A DNA stretch of 8,487 bases from positions 1 to 8,487 of the forward strand of contig CAZBQG010000199.1 in assembly GCA_964493945.1 (NCBI GenBank). Reading direction: 5' to 3'. A program made the translations under genes and the position numbers. How positions within the stretch are numbered: position 1 is the stretch's first letter; each line of letters opens with the position of its first letter. Of the stretch, positions 1 to 6,580 are shown piece by piece. The notes beneath the pieces are model-generated. The model did not search any database. It was not told the origin of the DNA and worked only from the letters and a program-made list of their open reading frames with translations. The stretch is from CAZBQG01 sp964493945 (GTDB taxonomy: Bacteria > Pseudomonadota > Alphaproteobacteria > Rhodospirillales > UBA2165).

Positions 1-443
1 CCGGCCGGCAATCTCCAGCCGGGCCTTGGCGCGGGCCAGTTGGCCTGCGTTGCGCCCAAGGTCCGGACCATCGTGGGACAGGTTTTCATAAGCCTCCTGG
101 GCCTTGTTGCGTTCAAACCGGGCCACCCCTTCGGCGCCCCAGGCTTCCCGCATGCCCCGTGACAGGTCCAGGAGATTGTTCCAGGCACCAGAGCCCGGCT
201 TTTGCATCTCCGGGTTATGGTCGGCGCGCACCTCCCGCAGCAGTGTTTCGGCCTTCTGATGGGTGCCCCGGGTCTCGTCCAGGCGGGTCTGAGCGGCGTT
301 CAGCTCATCCAGGCTCTGATCCAGGGGGGATTTGGCTGGTCCCCGCCGGTCGCCTCCGCGGCCGGCGGGGGCTGGAGAGGAGTCGCAGGGGGAGTGTTTT
401 GATTATTATCCGACTCGGACTCGTCGTTAGTTCCTAAAATCAA
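1..443 (-). CDS. Unrecognised protein, 5' part only, apparently frameshifted
   Basis: The reverse strand reads as a protein that leaves the window at base 1. From about 324 down to 1 one frame is open and gives a charged, probably helical sequence (for example NAAQTRLDETRGTHQKAETL and NNLLDLSRGMREAW). Upstream that frame has no ATG, GTG or TTG before its stops at 403-408. A second frame, open from a possible TTG at 441-443, gives a hydrophilic Asn/Pro/Ala-rich stretch (NDESESDNNQNTPP) that joins the first sensibly at a run of six G on the + strand (324-329). One extra base there would make a single frame: a disordered N-terminus followed by a helical domain. The start is unresolved because the TTG has no clear Shine-Dalgarno sequence. 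It could be a pseudogene, a sequencing error in a homopolymer, or a -1 frameshift product. I do not recognise the family. It points away from the operon on the right. Confidence 0.5.
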
Positions 444-668
444 GATCGTTGATCAAAACAATATATTTCTTTGCAGCAGCGAGATTAAAGTTGATAATTA
501 AACATGATATATGATGCTATTTTCTCATTGTCAATATCACAATTTATTTGGCATTTTCCCGCGCTCCCTTGCGAATTATTGTCAGGGGAAGCCTTAGGGG
601 ATAATCTTAGGTCCAATTTCAGGCGGCCATAGCCGGCTGGAAAAATTTGATGGAAAAAAAGGATTTGG
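444..668. promoter_or_regulatory. AT-rich divergent intergenic region
   Basis: This stretch of about 225 bp separates the left-edge reverse gene from the forward operon and is visibly much more AT-rich than the flanking coding sequence, above all from 430 to 560. It contains the palindrome TTGATCAA (449-456), and just upstream the inverted pair ATCAA-N5-TTGAT (439-453). ATTGTCA occurs twice (527-533 and 578-584). I see no convincing gene here: the short open frames lack ribosome-binding sites and recognisable sequence. It probably holds the promoters of both divergent units. Confidence 0.5.
579..605 (+). promoter_or_regulatory. Candidate sigma-70 promoter of the six-gene operon
   Basis: TTGTCA (579-584) matches the -35 consensus at 5 of 6 positions, and GATAAT (600-605) matches the -10 consensus at 5 of 6. 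The spacer is 15 bp, shorter than the preferred 16-18, so the pair may be weak or need an activator. Transcription would begin near 612, leaving a leader of about 57 bases before the cupin gene. This is a sequence match only. Confidence 0.3.
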
Positions 669-1112
669 ATGATGGCAAAAGGAAAACGCATCGGACCCGA
701 TGGCGGCAATCTGTATAAGCGGGCCAATGACATGTTCGTCAAGGTGACCGCCCAGGACACGGGGGGCGCCTATGAGGTCTGCGAGGAACGGTGCCCGCCG
801 GGATTTGCCTCCAGGCGCCATGCCCATACCCAGAATAACGAAACCTTCTATGTCATCGAGGGCAGCGCCACTTTCATATTGGGCGATGAGGAATTCGAAG
901 GAACCGTGGGCTCCATGTTCCACATTCCCCCCGGCCTGCCCCATCAGGTGATCGCCGGCGATGAGGGCATCCGCATGCTGATGGTCTACAGCCCGGGCAC
1001 GACCGAGGCCATGTTCAACGAAATGACCGCCCTGACCCCCGATCAGCGGGCCGATTTCAAGACCGGCAAAGCGGTTGCGGCCAAACATAACACGGTCTGG
1101 GTGGAGGACTGA
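669..1112 (+). CDS. Cupin domain protein
   Basis: A small single-domain cupin of 147 residues with no signal peptide, so cytoplasmic. Cupin motif 1 is exact in spacing: Gly45, His51, His53, Glu58 and Gly65. Motif 2 follows with Gly81, Pro87, Gly89 and His92. His51, His53, Glu58 and His92 would form the usual metal site, so a metal-dependent enzyme is possible, although many small cupins bind ligands or have unknown roles. The start is ambiguous: two ATG codons are adjacent (669 and 672), and the Shine-Dalgarno AAGGA at 659-663 lies 5 and 8 bases before them, so the second may be preferred, losing one residue. It is the first gene of the operon and ends 8 bp before the MDR oxidoreductase. The substrate cannot be read from the sequence. 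By context it may act on the same compound as the downstream dehalogenase-like protein. Confidence 0.9.
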   Translation: MMAKGKRIGPDGGNLYKRANDMFVKVTAQDTGGAYEVCEERCPPGFASRRHAHTQNNETFYVIEGSATFILGDEEFEGTVGSMFHIPPGLPHQVIAGDEGIRMLMVYSPGTTEAMFNEMTALTPDQRADFKTGKAVAAKHNTVWVED

Positions 1113-1120
1113 GCGACGCC

Positions 1121-2107
1121 ATGAAGGCCCTCCGCGTCACCCAAAAATCCGCTTCGCCCGAGGAATTGTCGATCCAATGCAGCGACATTGAGACGCCCGG
1201 GCTTGAAGCCGGCCATTGTTTGATCGAGATCGCCTCCAGCGGAGTCAATCCCAGCGACGGCAAGGGCGTATTGGGGAAAATGCCCAATCTGGCCTGGCCG
1301 CGCACACCCGGGCGGGATTATTCAGGCACGGTGGTGGAGGGCCCAAGTCATTTGATCGGCAAGGAGGTCTGGGGCGGCGGCGGCGGTGATCTGGGCATGT
1401 CCAGGGACGGGGCCCATGCCCAGTTCATGAGTGTGGAGGAAGGCGCCGTCAGGGAAAAGCCCGAGGGTATTTCCCTGATCGAGGCGGGTGGCATCGGGGT
1501 TCCTTTCACCTGTGCCTATCTGGGGCTGGTGGACGGGGCCGGCGTGGCCGACGGGGAAACGGTCTGCGTCCTGGGGGCCAACGGTAAGGTGGGCGAGGCG
1601 GCGATCCAGATTGCCGCCATGCACGGCGCCCGGGTCCTGGGCCTGGAGCGGAGCGGCGGCACCTATCGTGGCCATTCTTGCGCCCCGGTGGAAATCATCG
1701 ATGGCAGCGCTGGGGATGGGGCGGAAGCGATTATGGAGCGGACCGAGGGCAAGGGGGCTGATATTATTTTCAACACCGTCGGCAGCCCTTATTTTGATCT
1801 GGCTTGTGCATGTCTGGCCAAGAAGGGCCGCCAGATCATCATTTCCACCTTTGAGCAAAGCATGCCCTTCAACCTGCACCGATTCTACCGGGGCAATCAC
1901 CGGCTGATTGGCGTCAGCAACATGGACCTGGACCGTTTCGCCACGGCGGAGATTTATGAGAAACTGGCGCCCGGTTTTGCCAGCGGTGAGCTCAAACCCT
2001 ATCCCACCGGGGTCGGACAAGTGGTGGGGCTAGCGGGCGCCACGAGGGCCTACACCCAGGTCCTGAAAGGCGCCAAGGAGCGCATCTTTATCGATCCCCG
2101 CATCTGA
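1121..2107 (+). CDS. Zinc-independent MDR family oxidoreductase (quinone reductase-like)
   Basis: A 328-residue medium-chain dehydrogenase/reductase. The N-terminal GroES-like half has GVNPSDGK (41-48) and PGRDYSGTVVE (63-73), the standard quinone-reductase signatures. It lacks the GHE zinc motif and the structural-zinc cysteine lobe of alcohol dehydrogenases. The Rossmann half begins near 148, with the dinucleotide-binding loop LGANGKVGEAAIQIA (151-165). The residues after the second strand (GLERSGG, 174-180) contain both Glu176 and Arg177, so NADH or NADPH preference is unclear. The family reduces quinones or activated double bonds of enones and enoyl compounds with NAD(P)H. The length is normal. 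The ATG at 1121 is 8 bp after the cupin stop, and the best Shine-Dalgarno (GGAGG, 1103-1107) sits rather far upstream, so translational coupling is likely. A Gly run (85-89) comes from a GGC repeat. In this operon it might reduce a quinone or enone intermediate, but that is inferred. Confidence 0.88.
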   Translation: MKALRVTQKSASPEELSIQCSDIETPGLEAGHCLIEIASSGVNPSDGKGVLGKMPNLAWPRTPGRDYSGTVVEGPSHLIGKEVWGGGGGDLGMSRDGAHAQFMSVEEGAVREKPEGISLIEAGGIGVPFTCAYLGLVDGAGVADGETVCVLGANGKVGEAAIQIAAMHGARVLGLERSGGTYRGHSCAPVEIIDGSAGDGAEAIMERTEGKGADIIFNTVGSPYFDLACACLAKKGRQIIISTFEQSMPFNLHRFYRGNHRLIGVSNMDLDRFATAEIYEKLAPGFASGELKPYPTGVGQVVGLAGATRAYTQVLKGAKERIFIDPRI

Positions 2108-2112
2108 CGGGT

Positions 2113-2119
2113 GAGGAAG
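2113..2119 (+). promoter_or_regulatory. Ribosome-binding site fixing the antiporter start at 2126
   Basis: GAGGAAG lies 6 bases before the ATG at 2126. It also overlaps and follows an in-frame GTG at 2111, which would add five residues (VRKPP). Because the Shine-Dalgarno would lie inside the longer version's coding sequence, the ATG is the better start. Confidence 0.6.
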
Positions 2120-2125
2120 CCGCCC

Positions 2126-3382
2126 ATGGAACACACCTCCTTGTTCAATATGTCGGCCCTGCTTTTGACCCTGGCTGCCGGCTTCGGATATGTGAATCAT
2201 CGCTGGCTGCGCCTGCCCACCACCATCGGGATGGTGGTCATAGCACTGTTTGTTTCTTTCGCCATGATGGGGCTGGATTGGCTGTTCCCCGAACTGGGTT
2301 TCCGGGCCACCGTCAGCCGCACATTAACGGCCATCGATTTCCACAAAACATTGATGGAGGGCATGCTCAGCTTCTTGCTGTTTGCCGGCGCCCTTCATGT
2401 GGATCTGGATGAGTTCCTGGCCCGCAAATGGGTTATCGGCTTGTTGGCCAGCCTGGGGGTGATGACCTCGACGGTGTTGATCGGGCTGATCATGTATCCC
2501 TTGTTTTCCCTGGCCGGGTTTGAAGTGCCGCTCATCCTGTGCCTGGTCTTCGGCGCCCTGATTTCGCCCACCGATCCGGTGGCCGTGCTGGGTATCTTAA
2601 AACTCGTCAAGGTGCCGCCCAGCCTGGAAGCCAAGATCGCAGGAGAGAGCCTGTTCAATGACGGCGTGGGCGTGGTCATCTTTTCCATCCTCCTGGCCAT
2701 GGCCACGGCTGAGAGCGGCGGCGCACCCATGGGGGCGGGGAATGTGATCATCCTGTTTGTCCAGGAAGCCCTGGGCGGCGCATTGCTGGGGCTGGCGGCG
2801 GGCTATATCGCCTACCGCGCCATGAAATCCATGAACGAACATAATTTGGAAGTGCTCATCACCCTGGCCCTGGTCTCCGGTGCTTATGCCCTGGCGCTGA
2901 TGCTGCATCTGTCGGGCCCCATCGCCGTGGTTCTGGCCGGCATCCTCATCGGCAACAAGGGCAAGCGCCTGGCCATGAGCGAGACGACCCGCGATCATGT
3001 GGAAAAATTCTGGTCCCTCACCGACGAAATCCTCAACGCGGTTCTGTTCCTGCTGATCGGTTTCGAGGTCATGGCGCTCAGCGTGACGGCCGATATGCTT
3101 TGGCTGATGGCGGCTGCCGTGCCCGTTGCCCTGGGGGCGCGCTTCATCAGCGTGTCTGTACCCATTACCTTGCTGGGCTTGAGCCGTGAATTCATGCCGG
3201 GCGCCATACGCGTGCTGACCTGGGGCGGGCTCCGGGGCGGCATCTCGGTGGCCCTGGCCTTGTCGCTCCCCGATATTCCGGAAAAAGGGGTCCTGCTGGG
3301 CGCCGCCTATGCCGTCGTTGTCTTTTCCATCATCGTCCAGGGCTTGAGCATGAAAGCGCTGGTCAAGCGGGTGGTCAGATGA
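2126..3382 (+). CDS. Cation:proton antiporter, CPA1 (NhaP/NHE-like) family
   Basis: An inner-membrane protein of 418 residues with about a dozen hydrophobic segments. It exchanges a monovalent cation, usually Na+, against protons. Residue numbers are from the ATG at 2126. The CPA1 hallmarks are present: SPTDPVAVLG (147-156) with Asp150, GESLFNDGVGVV (174-185) with the ion-binding pair Asn178-Asp179, and TWGGLRGGIS (365-374) in a late helix. The length is normal for the transmembrane core, and there is no long C-terminal regulatory domain, as in short prokaryotic members. It starts 18 bp after the MDR gene. Its stop overlaps the start of the next gene by 4 bases (ATGA, 3379-3382), so the two are translationally coupled. 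An antiporter inside what looks like a catabolic operon is unusual. It may balance protons or cations during uptake or halide release, or it may carry an organic ion. Ion choice cannot be deduced from the sequence. Confidence 0.9.
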   Translation: MEHTSLFNMSALLLTLAAGFGYVNHRWLRLPTTIGMVVIALFVSFAMMGLDWLFPELGFRATVSRTLTAIDFHKTLMEGMLSFLLFAGALHVDLDEFLARKWVIGLLASLGVMTSTVLIGLIMYPLFSLAGFEVPLILCLVFGALISPTDPVAVLGILKLVKVPPSLEAKIAGESLFNDGVGVVIFSILLAMATAESGGAPMGAGNVIILFVQEALGGALLGLAAGYIAYRAMKSMNEHNLEVLITLALVSGAYALALMLHLSGPIAVVLAGILIGNKGKRLAMSETTRDHVEKFWSLTDEILNAVLFLLIGFEVMALSVTADMLWLMAAAVPVALGARFISVSVPITLLGLSREFMPGAIRVLTWGGLRGGISVALALSLPDIPEKGVLLGAAYAVVVFSIIVQGLSMKALVKRVVR

Positions 3383-4371
3383 GCCGGGCTTTTCTGGTTT
3401 TCGCATTTTTGATCCTGGGCGCCCAACCCGCCGGTGCCGCCGGCAGCCTCAACCCGGTGGAAATCAAGGAATGGAAGGTCCCCTTCGGCGGCCACTCCCG
3501 CGACCCCTTTGCCGAGAGCGCCAATTCGGTCTGGTTCGTGGGCCAGAGCGGGAATTATCTGGCGCGCCTCGATCCCCGCTCTGGCCGCATCACCCAAAAA
3601 AAGCTGGCGGACGAGCCCGGCCCCCATAATCTTATCGTCGGCACGGACGGCGTGGTTTGGTATAGCGGCAATCTTTCCGGATATATCGGGCGCTACGATC
3701 CGGCCAGCGGGAAGTTGGAAAAAATTCCCATGCCCGACCGCCGGGCCGGCGATCCTCACACTTTGGTGTTCGACCGGGACCAGCGCCATATCTGGTTCAC
3801 CGTGCAGTGGGGCAATTTCGTCGGGCGCCTGAGGCTGGCCGGCAGAAAGATCGATCTGATCAAAGTTCCCACGCCGCGGGCACGTCCTTACGGCATCATC
3901 ATCGCCCCGGATGGGGTTCCCTGGGTTGCCCTGCTGGGGACCCATAAGCTGGCCTCGGTCGATCCGGCCACGCTCCGGCTCAGCGAACATCCGCTGACCC
4001 CCGGCGCTCGGCCCCGGCGCATCGGTGCCACGCCCGACGGGCGCATCTATTACACCGATTATGCCAGGGGCTATCTGGGCCGGCTCGATCCCAAGACCGC
4101 CAAGCTGGTGGAATGGGCCCTGCCCGCCGGCTGCGATGCCGATCCCTATGGCATGGAAATCGATGGAAGTGGCCGGGTCTGGCTGGTAGAGACCGGGACT
4201 AGCCCCAACAGCTTCATCGGCTTTGATCCGGCCAAGGGCAAAATTTTCTCCATCACCCCCATCTCGTCGGGCGCGGGCAGCGCGCGCCATATGCATTATC
4301 ATGGGCCGACGGAAAGCGTATGGTTTGGCACCGACGAAGACACCATCGGCCGCGCCCGCGTGGGAAAATGA
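3379..4371 (+). CDS. Secreted seven-bladed beta-propeller, virginiamycin B lyase-like
   Basis: A 330-residue protein with a Sec signal peptide: MSR, a hydrophobic stretch, then cleavage near QPAGA-AG (about residue 20). The mature protein is therefore periplasmic. It has seven repeats of the pattern xWF/Y..G..GYIGR.DP, beginning near residues 50, 92, 137, 180, 222, 266 and 313, which predicts a complete seven-bladed propeller. This pattern is typical of the streptogramin lyase (Vgb) family. True Vgb enzymes linearise type B streptogramins, but most relatives carrying this label have unknown function. Candidate active-site-type histidines occur in GPHNL (81-85), DPHTL (125-129) and ARHMH (302-306). 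I cannot confirm equivalence to the Vgb catalytic residues without a structure alignment. The start overlaps the antiporter stop (ATGA). It precedes the dehalogenase-like gene by 31 bp. A role as a periplasmic lyase or ligand binder for the pathway substrate is possible. Antibiotic resistance should not be assumed. Confidence 0.82.
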   Translation: MSRAFLVFAFLILGAQPAGAAGSLNPVEIKEWKVPFGGHSRDPFAESANSVWFVGQSGNYLARLDPRSGRITQKKLADEPGPHNLIVGTDGVVWYSGNLSGYIGRYDPASGKLEKIPMPDRRAGDPHTLVFDRDQRHIWFTVQWGNFVGRLRLAGRKIDLIKVPTPRARPYGIIIAPDGVPWVALLGTHKLASVDPATLRLSEHPLTPGARPRRIGATPDGRIYYTDYARGYLGRLDPKTAKLVEWALPAGCDADPYGMEIDGSGRVWLVETGTSPNSFIGFDPAKGKIFSITPISSGAGSARHMHYHGPTESVWFGTDEDTIGRARVGK

Positions 4372-4402
4372 TTTTTTGGATAACTGATCAGGAATAAAAA
4401 AA

Positions 4403-6580
4403 ATGCTTGGCCTCAACCGCCGCCACCGCCCTGCCCATCTGGGCCCTTATCCGCTGGAACGCCTGCAACGGAACCCCGCTCAGGCGGCAAAAGAAAATGA
4501 ACACCCGGCCAGGCCCGGTCCCGGATTGCGCCACGGGCCGGCCGGCCAGCCCCTGGTGGCCGCCACCCTGGCCCATCTGGAAGCCTATGATGAGCTGCGC
4601 GAACCCGAGCCCTTTTCCAGATTGGCGCCGGTGCCCGACGATATGTCCGTGCGGGCCCGCGACCTGAAAGGGGCGGGATATTTTCTGGATGCCTGCCAGA
4701 TCGGCATTTGTGAAATTCCCGCGAATGCCTGGCTGGAAGGCGCTGCCCCGCCCCATACCCATGCCGTCGTGCTGCTGGTGGGTTTTTGCGATGCCATCGA
4801 CGGGGACAACAACGCGGCAGGCTGGGTGGCGGGCAACGAGCATCTTCTGGCGACGCTCAGGGCCGCCGAAATCGCCACCTGCCTGGGCGGGCAGGTTTCC
4901 GCCATGGGGTTCAAATCCCGCACCCATTGGCCGGGGGCCAGTGATCTGGATCTGGATAAGCTTGCCGTTCTGGCCGGGCTAGCCGTCAGGGATGGCGAGA
5001 TTGTTCGCAATCCATATCTGGATGAGCGTTTCGCCCTGGCCGTGCTCAGCAGTGACTATCCGGTTCTTTGTGATCAGCCCCTGGGTCCCTTGGCCCGTAA
5101 CGGGCGGGATTTAAATTATCATCTGGGATTGTCGGGCGCCGTGTCCGGGCTGGAGCGCTGGCGCAGGCGGCGGCGGCCTTCTCATCTGGGGCCATATGCC
5201 GTCGAAAGCCTGAAACGGGTATCCCATCCCACCACGCAGATATTCGAAGACGAAGTGCCCCGCATCCCCAGCCGGGCCAATTTCTATGTGCGCTCGGCCC
5301 TGGGCGATCTCAGCAAAAAAACCCAGCGCGAATCCAACCGCTGGTCCCAAAAGCAGCCCGTCTCGCAAGGCATCGTGCGTCCCATGTGGGCGGTGAAGCC
5401 CTTGCAGGAAGGCCAGACCGGGGTCAGCGCCGCCAAAGGCACGGATAACGCTGAAGAGAATTCAAAAGCCCTGAAGGCGCTGAGCCACGCCATGGGCTCC
5501 GCCGTCACCGGCATCTGCCAAATCCCCGATCATTGCTGGTATTCCCATGACAAGCGGGGGAAACCTATCGAGCCCTATCACAAGAACGCTCTGGTGGTGC
5601 TCATCGATCAGGGGCAGGAGACGGTGCTGGGGGCCAGCGGCAATGACTGGATTTCCGGCGCCCAATCCATGCGCGCCTATCTACGCGGCGCCGAGGTGGT
5701 GGGCGTCATGGCCGCCATGATCCGGGAAATGGGCTATCCGGCCCGCGCCCATTCCAGCCTGGACAGCCATGTGCTGCACGTCCCCTTGGTCATCCACACA
5801 GGCCTGGGCGAACAAAGCCGCATCGGCGAAAGTGCCCTGAACCCGTTTCTGGGTATGCGCTTCAAGACGGCAGTATTGACCACCGATATGCCCCTTGCAC
5901 CCGATCAGCCCATCGATTTTGGGCTTCAGACATTTTGTTCCAAATGCGTCAAATGCGCCCGCGAATGCCCCTGCGGCGCCATTCCTTACGGGGACAAAGT
6001 CATCTTCAACGGCTATGAAACCTGGAAGCCGGACAGTGAACGCTGCACTATGTACCGGGCCACCAACAACAAAGGATCGTCCTGCGGGCGCTGCGTGCAT
6101 GTCTGCCCACTGACCAAAGACGTCACCTGGGACGGGCCTTTGTTGCACCGCATGGGGAGCTGGCTGGGCATTCATGCCCTCTGGGCAAAACCCATATTGG
6201 CACCCCTGGCCATCTGGCTTGACGATAAGATGGGCGGCGGCAATCCGGTGGACGAAAAGAAATGGTGGCTGGATTTTGAGGTCATGGGCGATAAGAGCTT
6301 CCGCTATAATCCGGTCAATTACACGGTCGCCGCCAAACAGGCCAACCGGCCCAAAATTGATACAAATAGAAAACCCCCGGCGGATCAAAAGATCGCCCAT
6401 TTCCCGGCCTCCACCCTGCCGCCGCCCGACCTGATGGCGCCCTTTCCGGCCGACCGGAAACTGGGCCAGGAATTGGCGGCCAAGGCGGAAACGGTCGAAC
6501 AGGCCCTGGCCCGCCGCGCGGCGGGCGGCGCCATGCCGGAAACCTATATCCCCAGCTATGCGAAGAAGGCGGGTCAGTGA
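4403..6580 (+). CDS. Reductive dehalogenase-like corrinoid/Fe-S protein (RdhA family, soluble catabolic type)
   Basis: A 725-residue protein. The RdhA family removes halogen reductively using cobalamin and two [4Fe-4S] clusters. The catalytic domain spans about 253-510 and contains the family stretch TGLGEQSRIGESALNPFLG (466-484) followed by VLTTDMPL (491-498). Next come the ferredoxin-like motifs Cys512/515/518/522-Pro and Cys548/561/564/568-Pro. Residues 7-240 repeat the same fold without clusters (both copies begin R-x-RPxHLGPY). Tyr426, Lys488 and Arg552 coincide with the active-site numbering I recall for NpRdhA. There is no Tat signal (the N-terminal Arg pair lacks a following hydrophobic stretch) and no RdhB anchor gene nearby, so it is probably cytoplasmic and non-respiratory. 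No reductase domain is fused at the C-terminus, which is Pro/Ala-rich. The ATG at 4403 has AGGAA 8 bases upstream. The stop overlaps the next gene's GTG by 4 bases. Epoxyqueuosine reductase (QueG) shares the fold but is much shorter and lacks the duplication. I am sure of the family; halogen removal is a prediction. Confidence 0.88.
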   Translation: MLGLNRRHRPAHLGPYPLERLQRNPAQAAKENEHPARPGPGLRHGPAGQPLVAATLAHLEAYDELREPEPFSRLAPVPDDMSVRARDLKGAGYFLDACQIGICEIPANAWLEGAAPPHTHAVVLLVGFCDAIDGDNNAAGWVAGNEHLLATLRAAEIATCLGGQVSAMGFKSRTHWPGASDLDLDKLAVLAGLAVRDGEIVRNPYLDERFALAVLSSDYPVLCDQPLGPLARNGRDLNYHLGLSGAVSGLERWRRRRRPSHLGPYAVESLKRVSHPTTQIFEDEVPRIPSRANFYVRSALGDLSKKTQRESNRWSQKQPVSQGIVRPMWAVKPLQEGQTGVSAAKGTDNAEENSKALKALSHAMGSAVTGICQIPDHCWYSHDKRGKPIEPYHKNALVVLIDQGQETVLGASGNDWISGAQSMRAYLRGAEVVGVMAAMIREMGYPARAHSSLDSHVLHVPLVIHTGLGEQSRIGESALNPFLGMRFKTAVLTTDMPLAPDQPIDFGLQTFCSKCVKCARECPCGAIPYGDKVIFNGYETWKPDSERCTMYRATNNKGSSCGRCVHVCPLTKDVTWDGPLLHRMGSWLGIHALWAKPILAPLAIWLDDKMGGGNPVDEKKWWLDFEVMGDKSFRYNPVNYTVAAKQANRPKIDTNRKPPADQKIAHFPASTLPPPDLMAPFPADRKLGQELAAKAETVEQALARRAAGGAMPETYIPSYAKKAGQ

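Noticed and set aside
324..329. Programmed -1 frameshifting as the preferred explanation
   Set aside because: The slippery run is possible, but no stimulatory hairpin or known frameshifted family is evident. Gene decay or a homopolymer error is simpler.
439..456. FNR/CRP-like operator
   Set aside because: The TTGAT and ATCAA halves are present, but the order and spacing do not match TTGAT-N4-ATCAA. Only a generic palindrome is supported.
485..760. Reverse-strand open frame of 91 codons across the intergenic region
   Set aside because: It overlaps the cupin start, shows no recognisable domain and has no convincing ribosome-binding site.
1370..1390. GGC repeat as a phase-variation tract
   Set aside because: Its unit is three bases, so length changes would only alter the Gly count and would not shift the frame.
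1121..2107. Zinc-dependent alcohol dehydrogenase
   Set aside because: There is no GHE catalytic zinc motif and no structural-zinc cysteine cluster. PGRDYSG is typical of zinc-independent quinone reductase-like members.
4403..4470. Twin-arginine signal at the N-terminus of the dehalogenase-like protein
   Set aside because: Asn-Arg-Arg is followed by charged and polar residues (HRPAHLGPYPLER) and no hydrophobic segment. The same motif recurs at the start of the second domain copy, so it is structural.
4403..6580. Epoxyqueuosine reductase (QueG)
   Set aside because: QueG shares the corrinoid and double Fe-S layout but is about half this length, lacks the duplicated domain, and usually sits among tRNA-modification or housekeeping genes.
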